Positions 37,421-46,027 of a DNA stretch of 64,000 nt are shown here, one piece after another (the first letter of the stretch is position 1; each line of letters starts with the position of its first letter). Under the pieces are notes generated by a model. That model was not told the origin of the DNA, ran no database searches, and saw only the letters and a list, made by a program, of their open reading frames with translations. Position numbers and translations under genes: made by a program. This DNA comes from Polaromonas sp. Lineage in GTDB: Bacteria > Pseudomonadota > Gammaproteobacteria > Burkholderiales > Burkholderiaceae_C. The stretch is from contig NZ_JAUYEY010000067.1 in assembly GCF_030689685.1 (NCBI RefSeq), positions 1 through 64,000 on the forward strand. The letters are read 5' to 3'.

Positions 37421-38305
37421 TCACTCCGCGATAAAACGTCGCTCAGGCAGCGGAATTAGCTCCGTGTCACCTGGCACCTGACCCATGGTCTGAGCCTCCC
37501 AGTCGCGCGAAGCCTGCACAATGCGCTCCCTGCGGCTGGACACAAAATTCCACCACATGAAGCGGTGACCGTCGAGTGCATCGCCACCTACCACCATCAG
37601 GCGCGTGGCCTGACCGGCCAGCAAGGTCACCGCAGCACCGGGCGCCAGCACCGCCAACCTGTGGGCAGGCAGGTTTTCTCCATCGATCTCGATGTCACCG
37701 TTCACCGCGTACACCGCCAGTTCCTGCGCCAGGGGCGGCAACTCGAACGCGACGCCGGCGGCCAGTTGCACATCCAGATAAACCGTGGGCGCAAAGGTCC
37801 TGACCGGCGACTTCTTGCCAAAGGCCTCGCCGATCAGCACACGCACCTGTGTGCCTCCCCGCACCACCGACGGAATAGATTCAGCCGGCGCATGTTCGAA
37901 GTCGGGCGCCACCTCTTCAAACTCGCGCGGCAGCGCGGCCCAGAGCTGGATGCCGTGGTTGACATACGCGGTGGCTTTCAAGTCCTGGGGCCTGCGCTCG
38001 GAATGCACAATGCCGCAGCCCGCCGTCATCCAGTTGATCGCGCCGGGTGCAATGCGCCGTTCGAAACCCAGGCTATCGCGGTGCATGATGGCACCGTCGA
38101 ACAGATAGGTCACGGTGGCCAGGCCGATGTGCGGGTGCGGGCGCACATCATGCGAGCCGCCCGGAGCAAGGGTGACGGGACCGAAGTGGTCGAAAAACAG
38201 AAAGGGGTCGACCGACTGGCGCTGCTCATCGGGCAGCAGGCGACGCACCTTGAACCCGCCACCGAGGTCCTTGTCGTGCCCGCCGAGTGTCATCAGCACA
38301 CTCAT
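37421..38305 (-). CDS. Pirin family protein
   Basis: 294 residues, bicupin. Metal-binding HPHIGLATVTYLFDG (His-x-His) and NWMTAGCGIVHSER match the pirin N-terminal cupin; FMWWNFVSS is the C-terminal signature. Some pirins are quercetin dioxygenases or redox-sensing co-regulators; which applies here is unknown. Last gene of a minus-strand group with OsmC-like, flavodoxin and DoxX genes; its ATG overlaps the OsmC-like stop. Confidence 0.92.
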   Translation of the reverse strand: MSVLMTLGGHDKDLGGGFKVRRLLPDEQRQSVDPFLFFDHFGPVTLAPGGSHDVRPHPHIGLATVTYLFDGAIMHRDSLGFERRIAPGAINWMTAGCGIVHSERRPQDLKATAYVNHGIQLWAALPREFEEVAPDFEHAPAESIPSVVRGGTQVRVLIGEAFGKKSPVRTFAPTVYLDVQLAAGVAFELPPLAQELAVYAVNGDIEIDGENLPAHRLAVLAPGAAVTLLAGQATRLMVVGGDALDGHRFMWWNFVSSRRERIVQASRDWEAQTMGQVPGDTELIPLPERRFIAE

Positions 38306-38607
38306 GACAGCCGCTGCACCTGCGTGTCAGTCTCTGTGGGGACGGTAACCATGAGTTTGTGCACCGGGCATTTGCTCGCCCCGGCCTCCAGTTCCTGCAA
38401 CTGGGCATCGCTGAGCGCGCCGCGAATCTGCAGGGTCACTGCCAACTTGTAAATTCCGCTGCGCTCTCCAGAAACGTCGTCATGCGGGCTGGGACCGGCG
38501 TCGTCGCCGCCCTCCTTCAGACTGGCATCGGTGATCGGTGAATGGCGATTGATCGCGACAGCTTGTGCAAGCTCGTGGGTTTTGTCGCGCTTGAGTTCAA
38601 CAGACAT
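38302..38607 (-). CDS. Shortened OsmC-family protein
   Basis: 101 residues against about 135 usual. The ends match OsmC/YhfA-type proteins: SVELKRDKTHELAQAVAINRH...GPSPHD at the N-terminus and RSGIYKLAVTLQIRGALSDAQLQEL...KCPVHKLM at the C-terminus. The stretch between (normally containing the first active-site Cys in GACKALT) is missing in frame, so only the second Cys (KCPVH) remains. OsmC proteins reduce organic hydroperoxides using both cysteines; this one probably cannot in the normal way. It has a strong AAGGAGGCC ribosome-binding site, so it is expressed or was until recently. Confidence 0.8.
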   Translation of the reverse strand: MSVELKRDKTHELAQAVAINRHSPITDASLKEGGDDAGPSPHDDVSGERSGIYKLAVTLQIRGALSDAQLQELEAGASKCPVHKLMVTVPTETDTQVQRLS

Positions 38608-38654
38608 AAGGCCTCCTTGAACGCGTGGACAACTCTGGATGGGCGGGGTGTCGC

Positions 38655-39209
38655 TCAGGACTTGAAACGTACGCTGACCTCGGCCACACGCTGGCCGAAA
38701 GCGCGCGCGGACGCCAGGTCGCCGGGCGGCATGTCGCCGGCGCCTACATCTGCCGGAGCCTGGCCGATGGCACCGCTGTAGGAGCCGAGGTAATTCGGGT
38801 CGTTGCGCTGCGACGCCTTGCTGTTGCTGGGCATCACGCCCTGGCTGATCCAGAGGCCGCCATGTTGCATGGCCAGCGTGAACAGGTAGTTCAGCGTCGA
38901 GGATTTGTCGCCATTCATGGCCGCGCTGTGGGTGAAACCGGCGAACAGTTTGTCCTTCCAGCCCTGGGTGTACCAGACCTTGGAGGACGCGTCGGCGAAC
39001 TTCTTGAACTGCCAGCTCACACTGCCCATGTAGGTGGGGGAGCCCATGACGATGGCCTCGGCCGCAGCCAGGGCGTCCCAGCCGCCTTCCGGCAAATTGC
39101 CATCGGCATCGATGGCCAGCAGGTCAGCGCCCGCGCCATCGGCCACCGCCTGCGCCATGCGCTGGGTATGGCCGTAGCCGGAATGGTAAAGCACCACGAC
39201 TGTTGTCAT
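38655..39209 (-). CDS. Flavodoxin-family NAD(P)H oxidoreductase
   Basis: 184 residues with a flavodoxin/WrbA-like fold: VVVLYHSGYGHTQRMAQAVADGA binds FMN phosphate, and VMGSPTYMGSVSWQFKKF the flavin ring. Likely an FMN-dependent quinone or azo reductase, shorter than true WrbA. AAGGAG precedes the ATG. Runs with DoxX-like, OsmC-like and pirin genes, a probable redox-stress group. Confidence 0.88.
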   Translation of the reverse strand: MTTVVVLYHSGYGHTQRMAQAVADGAGADLLAIDADGNLPEGGWDALAAAEAIVMGSPTYMGSVSWQFKKFADASSKVWYTQGWKDKLFAGFTHSAAMNGDKSSTLNYLFTLAMQHGGLWISQGVMPSNSKASQRNDPNYLGSYSGAIGQAPADVGAGDMPPGDLASARAFGQRVAEVSVRFKS

Positions 39210-39285
39210 TGTTTCTCCTTGGCTGAATCAAAAACACAGACCAACTCAAAGGCTGGCCTGCTCGGGAGGCAACAGCCCGCGCTAC

Positions 39286-39693
39286 TCAGCCTTTGCGGCC
39301 ATCAACACTCCACGCGCCTGGACCCCAGGCAACAATGGTCAGCAGGCCGCCAACGATGGCGATGTTTTTGAAGAACTGTTGCTGCTGAATCATGACCTGC
39401 TCGGGCGGCATCGCCCAGTACTGGTGGAAGATGAAGGTGATCACCGCGGTAAAGAGAGCAATGCCGAGCGCCGCCCAGCGCGTCTGCCAGCCCACCAGCA
39501 GCAGCAAACCCAGGCCCAGTTCAACCGCGATGGCAATGGCTGCACACACCTCGGGAAACGGCACACCCTGGGAAGCGATGTAGCCCACGGTACGGTCAAA
39601 GCCGCCGATTTTTCCGAAACCGAACGGGATGAACAGCAAGGCAATCAGTGCACGTCCGATCAGTGAGAACGGGTTTTGAAGTGAGTTAAGCAT
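39286..39693 (-). CDS. DoxX family membrane protein
   Basis: 135 residues with four predicted membrane helices (about 10-28, 45-67, 70-90, 108-125). SLIGRALIALLFIPFGFGKIGGF and ELGLGLLLLVGWQTRWAALGIALFT match DoxX. DoxX proteins are small inner-membrane proteins tied to quinone or thiosulfate redox metabolism and oxidative stress; this one's role is unknown. GAGGAT precedes the ATG. First gene of the minus-strand redox group. Confidence 0.9.
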   Translation of the reverse strand: MLNSLQNPFSLIGRALIALLFIPFGFGKIGGFDRTVGYIASQGVPFPEVCAAIAIAVELGLGLLLLVGWQTRWAALGIALFTAVITFIFHQYWAMPPEQVMIQQQQFFKNIAIVGGLLTIVAWGPGAWSVDGRKG

Positions 39694-39840
39694 GGTGAAT
39701 ATCCTCGGTTAAAAATGATTGAAAAGAAAAAGTGTTGACCCCGGCAGCCGGGGTACGCAAGTCAGTATGCAGCAGGGTGATGAAAGTTGCCTCCTCAGTG
39801 TCATGCCGGCCTGCCTCAGCGTGCGCGTTTCATGAAACCA

Positions 39841-39938
39841 TGACAGTCGATACGCTCAAATCCCTCACCCCGACCCTCTCCCAGAGGGCGAGGGTGAGAT
39901 CGGTCCCATTCACTGCCGTGTGATTGGTAAAAGATCAA
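39841..39938 (+). repeat. Repeat C, copy 2 (left flank of pirin gene)
   Basis: TGACAGTCGATACGCTCAAA, CCTCACCCCGACCCTCTCCC, GGGCGAGGGTGAG, then CATTCACTGCCGTGTGATTG and AAAGATCAA. It runs into the stop codon of the second pirin gene. It is nearly identical, in opposite orientation, to the copy at 40749. Confidence 0.85.
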
Positions 39939-40639
39939 TGGGGTGCCAGATCGAAAACCAGCACCTCGGCCGCTTTGCCACCGGACAGTTGCAGGCGGCT
40001 CTCGCCCTCTAGCATCGCTGCATCACCGGTGTGCAGTAGCTCGCCATTGACCTCAAGCTCGCCGCGCACCAGATGCACATAGGTTTTCCGCGAGGCATCA
40101 AGCCGCAGGTCGGCAGCCTCTGCGCCGTCAAACAGGCCGGCATACAGCTGAGCATCGGCATGTACCGTTACCGAACCCTGCGCACCATCGCCAGAGGCCA
40201 CTAGCCGGAGCTGCCCGCGCTTGTCGCTGTCAGAAAAGCTCTTTTGCTCGTAGCTCGGCGGTATGCCCGTGACATTGGGCTCTATCCATATTTGCAGAAA
40301 ATGCGTGGTCTGCCCCACGGCGTGATTGAACTCGCTGTGCTGCACACCGGTACCGGCACTCATGCGCTGCACGTCGCCGGGCGGGATGCCCTTGACGTTG
40401 CCCAGGCTGTCCTGATGCGCCAGCTCACCGCTGAGCACATAACTGATGATTTCCATGTCGCGGTGGCCATGGGTGCCGAAGCCCCGGCCCGCAGCAATGC
40501 GGTCCTCATTGATCACGCGCAGATTCCCGAAGCCCATGTGCGCAGGGTCGTAATAGCCGGCAAACGAGAAGGAATGAAACGACTTGAGCCAGCCATGGTC
40601 GGCATAACCGCGTTCGCTGGAACGGCGTTGGGTGATCAT
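39935..40639 (-). CDS. Second pirin family protein (YhhW-like)
   Basis: 234 residues from ATG 40639 (MITQRRSSERGYADHGWLKS), the usual YhhW-type start and length. Cupin metal ligands in GTHGHRDMEIISYVLSGEL and VQHSEFNH. YhhW of E. coli is a quercetin 2,3-dioxygenase. The longer track start at 40726 is rejected: it extends into the repeat-bearing gap and departs from the family. The gene lies between inverted copies of repeat C and is divergent from a LysR gene that may control it. Confidence 0.93.
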   Translation of the reverse strand: MITQRRSSERGYADHGWLKSFHSFSFAGYYDPAHMGFGNLRVINEDRIAAGRGFGTHGHRDMEIISYVLSGELAHQDSLGNVKGIPPGDVQRMSAGTGVQHSEFNHAVGQTTHFLQIWIEPNVTGIPPSYEQKSFSDSDKRGQLRLVASGDGAQGSVTVHADAQLYAGLFDGAEAADLRLDASRKTYVHLVRGELEVNGELLHTGDAAMLEGESRLQLSGGKAAEVLVFDLAPH

Positions 40640-40748
40640 GAATGGCGCCTTTCGAGCGGATCTGTGAATAGCTCCAATGTAGGGGCAGCCAGCAGTCTGG
40701 CCGTTGCGCCGGTTTGATGGCATCATTCAAATTATTTGAATTCCAGTG

Positions 40749-40844
40749 TTGCTCTTTTCCAAATACACGACAATGAATGGGACCGCTCTCCCCCTCGCCC
40801 TTTGGGAGAGGGTTGGGGTGAGGAATTGAGCGTTCCGACTGTCA
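40749..40844 (-). repeat. Repeat C, copy 3 (right flank of pirin gene)
   Basis: Reverse complement reads TGACAGTCGGAACGCTCAAT, CCTCACCCCAACCCTCTCCC, GGGCGAGGG and CATTCATTGTCGTGTATTTG, closely matching copy 2. Together they form an inverted pair about 0.8 kb apart around the pirin gene, and this copy fills the pirin-LysR divergent gap. Confidence 0.85.
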
Positions 40845-40873
40845 TAAGCGTTTGAAACGCTCATCAGGCAACA

Positions 40874-41821
40874 ATGATCCGAAACCGCGTGCGCGATGCC
40901 TTGACCCCGGAAACCCTGGGCCTGATTGAAGCCGTGCACCGCTCCGGCAGCATGGCAGCGGCCGCACGCGAGCTCGGCGTGGTGCCCAGCGCCCTGACCT
41001 ACCGGATCCGCCAGGTGGAAGATGCGCTGGACGTCCTGCTGTTTGACCGCTCCTCGCGGCAGGCAAAGTTGACCGAAGCCGGCAAGGAACTGCTGCGCGA
41101 GGGCAGCCGCCTGCTGCTGGAGCTTGATGCGGTGGCCAATCGAGTGAAGCGGGTGTCCACCGGCTGGGAGCCCTCGCTGACGCTGGCGGTGGACAGCGTG
41201 ATCTCGCGCACCACGGTGATGGAGCTGTGTGAGGCTTTTTTCGCGCTGAACCCGCCTACCCGGCTGCGACTGCGCGAAGAGGCCTTGTCCGGCACGCTGG
41301 AAGCGCTGACTTCCGGTCAGGCCGACCTGGCCATTGGGGTGGCGATTGAGTCCGGCGTGCACAAATCGGTGCAGAGCAACCCACTGGGCAACATCCACTT
41401 CATTTACGCGGTGGCGCCGCATCATCCGCTGGCGCTGGCCGCCGAGCCCGTGACCGACGCGATGCTGATGCCGCACCGCGCCGTTGCGGTGGCCGACACG
41501 GTGCAGCGCGGCATAGGCGTCACTGTCGGCCTGCTGGGCGGACAGGACATTTTCACCGTGCCCGGCATGCAGGAAAAACTGGCCGCTCAACTGCGTGGCC
41601 TGGGCGGCGGCTTTTTGCCCGAGTACCTGGCGCGGCCACACATCGCCACCGGCCGGCTGGTGGAAAAGCGCGTGCAGCGGACTGCGTGCGTGATGCCGAT
41701 TAGTTACGCCTGGCGCCGCAGCGAAAGCGGCCAGGAGGGGCGCGCCCTGCAATGGTGGCTGCAGCAGTTGGCCCGCCCAGCCACACGCAAGGCGCTGCTG
41801 GAGCGCGACCCCAGTCTGTAA
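40874..41821 (+). CDS. LysR family transcriptional regulator
   Basis: 315 residues. Winged helix-turn-helix at residues 14-70 (LGLIEAVHRSGSMAAAARELGVVPSALTYRIRQVEDALDV), then the periplasmic-binding-like effector domain. Divergent from the second pirin gene with 234 bp between starts, so that gene is the obvious candidate target. The effector is unknown. A repeat C copy in the gap may affect promoter spacing. Confidence 0.92.
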   Translation: MIRNRVRDALTPETLGLIEAVHRSGSMAAAARELGVVPSALTYRIRQVEDALDVLLFDRSSRQAKLTEAGKELLREGSRLLLELDAVANRVKRVSTGWEPSLTLAVDSVISRTTVMELCEAFFALNPPTRLRLREEALSGTLEALTSGQADLAIGVAIESGVHKSVQSNPLGNIHFIYAVAPHHPLALAAEPVTDAMLMPHRAVAVADTVQRGIGVTVGLLGGQDIFTVPGMQEKLAAQLRGLGGGFLPEYLARPHIATGRLVEKRVQRTACVMPISYAWRRSESGQEGRALQWWLQQLARPATRKALLERDPSL

Positions 41822-41883
41822 AAACCGGCATCAACCGCCGCTGCGTGTAGAGTGCGTCTATGGTTTTCGTTTAAGGTTGCGTT

Positions 41884-42987
41884 GTGACTACATCCAGAAA
41901 TAACAAAGACATGACTCAAAAATCCCGCCCCCGTCCTGCTACCCCTTCCACGCCCCGCCATATCGCCGTGGTCGGCGCAGGCATGGCCGGCATCACCTGC
42001 GCACGTACTCTGGTGCAGGCAGGCCACCGCGTGACGGTGTTTGAGAAAAGCCGGGGTCCGGGTGGGCGCATGGCCACTCGCAACACCGAGTTCGGCGGAT
42101 TCGATCATGGCACCCAATACTTCACGGTGCGCGACAGCCGTTTTGAAAAAGCCCTGGCCACCAGTGCTGGCCTGGTACGGCCCTGGAGCGCCAACACCGT
42201 GCGCATTCTCGACGAGGCCGGCCGTGTGGTGGCGTCCTCGCTGCCGCCCAAAGAGGCGCACTGGGTGCCGACACCGGGCATGAACGCGCTGGTCAAACAG
42301 TGGGCCCAGCCGCTGGCGGCCGCCGATGCGCTGGTGCTGGAGACCCAGGTGATTCGTATGGAAACAGACAAGCTGCACCCGGAGCGCTGGCAGTTGCAGA
42401 CCGAGGGCCCAGGCGCGCGCCCTCTGGTGTATTCGGGCTTTGATGCGGTGATCCTGGCCGTGCCCTCGCCGCAGGCGCATGCCTTGCTGCTGAGCTCGCA
42501 ACAGGGCAAGGCCCTGATGCCGGCACTCGCCGACGTCAGCATCGCCCCCTGCTGGACCCTGATGCTGGCCTTCCCGCAAGCCCTGCAGCCGACCTTGCCG
42601 CATCTGGGCCCGCAGTGGAATGCCGCGCGCAGCACCCATCACCGTATCGCCTGGCTGGCACGCGAGTCGTCCAAGCCCGGCCGCAGTGCGATCGAACGCT
42701 GGACCGTGCAGGCCAGCCCCGAATGGTCGGAACGCCATCTCGAGGATGACGACGAACGCGTCAAGGCCAAACTGCTGAAAGCCTTCACCGAGGTCACCGG
42801 CATACGCGCACAACCCCCACATGTCGCCGTGCACCGCTGGCGCTACGCCCAGACCACCGAGGTGCTGGGCAAGCCCTTTTTGTGGGACGCCAAATCCCGC
42901 ATCGGCGCCTGCGGCGACTGGTGTACCGGTCACCGTGTTGAAGACGGTTTTGTCTCGGGACTGGAAATGGCACTGAAGATCTGTTAG
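41884..42987 (+). CDS. Renalase-like FAD-dependent oxidoreductase
   Basis: 367 residues. Dinucleotide-binding motif IAVVGAGMAGITCARTLVQAGH near residue 30 with EKSRGPGGRMATR and FDHGTQYFTVRD, as in bacterial renalases, which oxidise faulty dihydronicotinamide isomers. C-terminal CGDWCTGHRVEDGFVSGLEMA closes the FAD site. GTG 41884 or ATG 41911 (MTQKSRPRP) could be the start. 62 bp after the LysR gene. Function by family resemblance only. Confidence 0.85.
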   Translation: MTTSRNNKDMTQKSRPRPATPSTPRHIAVVGAGMAGITCARTLVQAGHRVTVFEKSRGPGGRMATRNTEFGGFDHGTQYFTVRDSRFEKALATSAGLVRPWSANTVRILDEAGRVVASSLPPKEAHWVPTPGMNALVKQWAQPLAAADALVLETQVIRMETDKLHPERWQLQTEGPGARPLVYSGFDAVILAVPSPQAHALLLSSQQGKALMPALADVSIAPCWTLMLAFPQALQPTLPHLGPQWNAARSTHHRIAWLARESSKPGRSAIERWTVQASPEWSERHLEDDDERVKAKLLKAFTEVTGIRAQPPHVAVHRWRYAQTTEVLGKPFLWDAKSRIGACGDWCTGHRVEDGFVSGLEMALKIC

Positions 42988-43118
42988 CCCCCACGGTTGC
43001 TCACTAGCGTGTAGCGCCCTGCCCCCCGAGGGGGCCGCTGCGCCTGCGGTCTGGCAAAGCCAGTCCCGCGGCCCCTGCTTGCAGGGGAGAGCGCCTCGCA
43101 TAGTGCTCCCACGCTTTC
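42988..43118 (+). repeat. Repeat B, copy upstream of gluQ
   Basis: CCCCCACGGTTGCTCACTAG, GTGTAGCGCCCTGCCCCCCG, AGGGGGCCGCTGCGCCTGCG, then GGCAAAGCCAGTCCCGCGGCC. One of the clearest copies of the family; the paired CCCCC/GGGGG and GCGGC segments would fold into GC-rich hairpins. Confidence 0.8.
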
Positions 43119-43144
43119 ACTGCCGATGAGGCATATTTCTGTCC

Positions 43145-44128
43145 ATGCAAACTTCAGCCAAAGGACTTCCAGCGGGCTACATCGGTCGTTTCGCCCCCTC
43201 GCCCACGGGGCCGCTGCATGCCGGCTCGCTGGTCGCGGCACTCGCGAGCTGGCTGGACGCGCAGGCCCACGGCGGCCAGTGGCTGGTGCGCATCGAGGAC
43301 ATCGACACGCCCCGCTGCGTTCCGGGTGCCGATGCCCTGATCCTGCAACAGCTGGCAGCCTGCGGACTGCTGCCCGATGCGCCGCCGCTGTACCAGTCGC
43401 AACGCAGCGCGGCCTACCAGGCCGCGCTTGATGCGCTGATCGGCAAGCAGCTTGCCTACCCCTGCGGCTGCACGCGGCAGGACATCGCGCTGGCGCTGGC
43501 TGAGGCTGGACAGCCCAAAGCCCGCCATGGCGAGCTGGTTTACCCCGGCACCTGCCGCCACGGGCTGGGCGGCCGCCCTGCGCGCGCCCGGCGCTTCCAG
43601 ACTGGGAATATTGAACAAAATTGGCCTCCAGCCCATGCTGGACATGGGAAAGTAGCTATTAATTTAATAGCAAATCTAGGACTCGACTGGCAAGACAGAC
43701 GCCTGGGCTCGCAGCATCAGGATGTGGCCCAGACCGTTGGAGACTTCGTGCTACAACGCGCTGACGGCCTGTGGGCCTACCAGCTCGCCGTCGTGGTGGA
43801 CGACGGCGCACAAGGCATCAGCGACGTGGTGCGCGGCGAGGATCTCGCCGACAACACCGCACGCCAGATCCTGCTGCAGCGCGCGCTGGGATTGCCGACA
43901 CCGCGCTACCTGCATGTGCCGCTGGTGCGGGGGGCAGACGGCGACAAACTGTCCAAGCAAAATGGCGCGCAGCCGCTGGACACTGGCGCGCCGCTGGCCA
44001 GCCTGAATGCCACAGCGCGATTGCTGGGCCTGCAGGTGGCCGCTGGCGGCGGCGTTGGGGACTGGCTGGCTCAGGCGGTGCAGCAATGGGCGGCCCTGTA
44101 CCCGCCGTCGGTCAACACGCGCCCGTAA
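43145..44128 (+). CDS. gluQ: Glutamyl-Q tRNA(Asp) synthetase
   Basis: 327 residues. Catalytic core of GluRS without the anticodon-binding part: [19 protein letters not shown] (HIGH-type site), zinc site YPCGC...YPGTC, and DKLSKQNGA (KMSKS-type). It attaches glutamate to queuosine of tRNA(Asp). Between RARRFQTG and LDWQDRRLG there are about 25 extra residues ([12 protein letters not shown]...) whose DNA is a reverse copy of repeat A, so the protein carries an in-frame repeat insertion. All catalytic motifs remain, so it is probably active. Starts ATG 43145. Confidence 0.94.
   Translation: MQTSAKGLPAGYIGRFAPSPTGPLHAGSLVAALASWLDAQAHGGQWLVRIEDIDTPRCVPGADALILQQLAACGLLPDAPPLYQSQRSAAYQAALDALIGKQLAYPCGCTRQDIALALAEAGQPKARHGELVYPGTCRHGLGGRPARARRFQTGNIEQNWPPAHAGHGKVAINLIANLGLDWQDRRLGSQHQDVAQTVGDFVLQRADGLWAYQLAVVVDDGAQGISDVVRGEDLADNTARQILLQRALGLPTPRYLHVPLVRGADGDKLSKQNGAQPLDTGAPLASLNATARLLGLQVAAGGGVGDWLAQAVQQWAALYPPSVNTRP
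43618..43671 (-). repeat. Repeat A, copy inside gluQ
   Basis: Reverse complement reads GCTATTAAATTAATAGCTAC, then CCCATGTCCAGCATGGGC and CTGGAGGCCAATTT, matching the glyA-nrdR copy at both ends (GCTATT...ATAGCT and GGGCTGGAGGCCAATT). It is read through in frame as part of GluQ. Confidence 0.8.
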
Positions 44129-44138
44129 AATCACACCT

Positions 44139-44888
44139 GTGACTGAAACAACTTCCCCCGGCGATACCTCCCCTCCTGCGACAGATGCGACGGAGGTCGC
44201 CCACCATCGCAGCATCCGCAGCTTTGTGCGCCGCACCGGCCGCACCACCCTCGGCCAGGCCAAGGCCTTCGAGGACGTGGGTCCAGCCTACCTGCTGCCC
44301 TATGCGCCCGCGCCCGTGGACTTTGCGGCGGTTTATGGACGTACGGCGCCCACCATCCTCGAAATCGGCTTTGGGATGGGCGAGGCCACGGCCCACATCG
44401 CCGCACTGATGCCAGAGAAAAACTTTCTCTGCTGCGAGGTCCACACGCCCGGCGTGGGCGCCCTGCTCAAGCGCATCAGCGAACAGGGCCTGACCAACAT
44501 CCGCATCGTCCAGCACGACGCCGTGGAAGTTCTTCAGCACATGCTGGCGCCGCTGAGCCTGGACGGCGTGCACATTTTTTTTCCCGATCCCTGGCACAAG
44601 AAAAAACACAACAAGCGCCGGCTGATCCAGCCGCCGCTGATCGCGCAGTTGATGACGCGGCTCCAAGCCGGCGGCTACCTGCACTGCGCCACCGACTGGC
44701 AGCCGTATGCCGAGCAGATTCTCGACGTGCTGGCGGCCGAACCTCTGCTGGAAAACACCGCCGACAGCACCGGCGGCGGCTACGCGCCCAAGCCGCACTA
44801 CCGCCCGCTCACCAAGTTTGAAAACCGCGGCATCCAGCTCGGGCATGGCGTCTGGGACCTGGTGTTTACGCGTGTCCAAGCCCCTTAA
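44139..44888 (+). CDS. trmB: tRNA (guanine-N7-)-methyltransferase
   Basis: 249 residues. SAM-binding motif [16 protein letters not shown] and family signature [17 protein letters not shown]-terminal [17 protein letters not shown]. It methylates G46 in tRNA variable loops. The GTG at 44139 is chosen; the track start at 44007 lies inside gluQ. Ten bp follow the gluQ stop, so they are probably co-transcribed tRNA-modification genes. Confidence 0.95.
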   Translation: MTETTSPGDTSPPATDATEVAHHRSIRSFVRRTGRTTLGQAKAFEDVGPAYLLPYAPAPVDFAAVYGRTAPTILEIGFGMGEATAHIAALMPEKNFLCCEVHTPGVGALLKRISEQGLTNIRIVQHDAVEVLQHMLAPLSLDGVHIFFPDPWHKKKHNKRRLIQPPLIAQLMTRLQAGGYLHCATDWQPYAEQILDVLAAEPLLENTADSTGGGYAPKPHYRPLTKFENRGIQLGHGVWDLVFTRVQAP

Positions 44889-44919
44889 AACTGTAGAAGG
44901 CCAGGCCCATACGGCCGCC

Positions 44920-45112
44920 GAGGCTCTCTCTTCACCAGCAGGGGCCGCGGATCTGGCTTTGCCAGTCCGCAGGCGCAGCGCCACCGAGGGGCTGGAGCCT
45001 GCGGCTCCAAACCTGCCTGCGCAGGTTTGGACAGGCGACAGAAGCGAAGCCTCTGGCGAGCGGCGGCCTGCAAGGCCTCGCGCAGTACGCGAAGCGACAA
45101 GCGTGGGGGCTC
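44920..45112 (-). repeat. Repeat B, long copy before the pseudouridine synthase
   Basis: Reverse-orientation copy: CAGGGGCCGCGGATCTGGCT, GAGGGGCTGGAGCCTGCGGC, AACCTGCCTGCGCAGGTTTGG, GAAGCCTCTGGCGAGCGGCG, ending CAAGCGTGGGGGCTC. The final GTG of its edge is the likely start codon of the downstream synthase. Confidence 0.75.
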
Positions 45113-46026
45113 ATAAATTCGGCGGCTTGCCCACACGCGAGGGCGTGAGCCCAAGCTGTGTCAGCTTGCCCGGCGGCGGCTGGCCGACCTTCACCGATTT
45201 CCTGGTCCAGCGTTTCCCCGAAATTTCGCGCGAAGTGTGGCTGCAGCGCATGGCAGTCGGCGCAGTGATGGACGAGTTCGGCGAGCCCGTCACACCACAG
45301 CGCGCCTACCGTGGCCACATGCGGCTGTACTACTACCGCGCCCTGCCACCCGAAATCCGCATCCCATTCGACGAGGAACTGCTGTTCCAGGACGAGCACC
45401 TGGTGGTCGTCGACAAGCCGCACTTTTTGCCGGTCACGCCTTCGGGCCACTACCTGCAGGAGACGCTGCTGGTGCGACTGAAAAACCGGCTGGGCCTCGA
45501 TGGCCTGAGCCCAATCCACCGCATCGACCGCGAAACCGCCGGCATCGTGCTGTTTTCAGTGAAACCGCAGGAGCGCGCTGCCTACCAGGACCTGTTCAGG
45601 CAGCGCAAGGTGGACAAGCGTTATGAAGCGATTGCACCCTGGCGCGCCGACATCACCTTTCCGCGCGTGCGCCGCAGTCGCATTGTGGAAGGCCAGCCGT
45701 TTTTTCGCCAGGCCGAGGTGGACGGACCGCCCAACAGCGAAACCCTGATTGCGCTGCTGGAGACCCGCAGCACGCTGGCGCGTTACGGCCTGAACCCGGT
45801 CACCGGCAAAAAGCACCAACTGCGTGTGCACATGTATGCGCTGGGCCTGCCCATCGTCAACGACCGCGTCTACCCGCCGCTGGACCCGACGCCCGAGGAC
45901 GACTACCGCTTCCCGCTGCAGTTGCTGGCGCAGGCCATCAGCTTCGACGACCCTTTCACCGGCCAGCGCCGACAGTTCAGCAGCAAGCGGCGGCTGGATC
46001 TGCCAGTGAGTGACTCAGGGTTTTAG
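45103..46026 (+). CDS. RluA-family pseudouridine synthase
   Basis: About 307 residues. N-terminal S4-like part (WPTFTDFLVQRFPEISREVWLQRM), then the catalytic motif LSPIHRIDRETAGIVLFS with its Asp, and GKKHQLRVHMYALGLPIVND. It converts uridine to pseudouridine in rRNA or tRNA; which position is not clear from sequence. The track start at 44707 runs inside trmB in another frame; the family N-terminus (GLPTREGVSPS) points to the GTG at 45103, which lies in the edge of a repeat B copy. No good ribosome-binding site. Flanked by repeat B on both sides. Confidence 0.88.
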   Translation: MGAHKFGGLPTREGVSPSCVSLPGGGWPTFTDFLVQRFPEISREVWLQRMAVGAVMDEFGEPVTPQRAYRGHMRLYYYRALPPEIRIPFDEELLFQDEHLVVVDKPHFLPVTPSGHYLQETLLVRLKNRLGLDGLSPIHRIDRETAGIVLFSVKPQERAAYQDLFRQRKVDKRYEAIAPWRADITFPRVRRSRIVEGQPFFRQAEVDGPPNSETLIALLETRSTLARYGLNPVTGKKHQLRVHMYALGLPIVNDRVYPPLDPTPEDDYRFPLQLLAQAISFDDPFTGQRRQFSSKRRLDLPVSDSGF

Positions 46027-46027
46027 T

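Noticed and set aside
41704-43101. 465-aa minus-strand ORF
   Set aside because: Antisense to the LysR and renalase-like genes; no motif.
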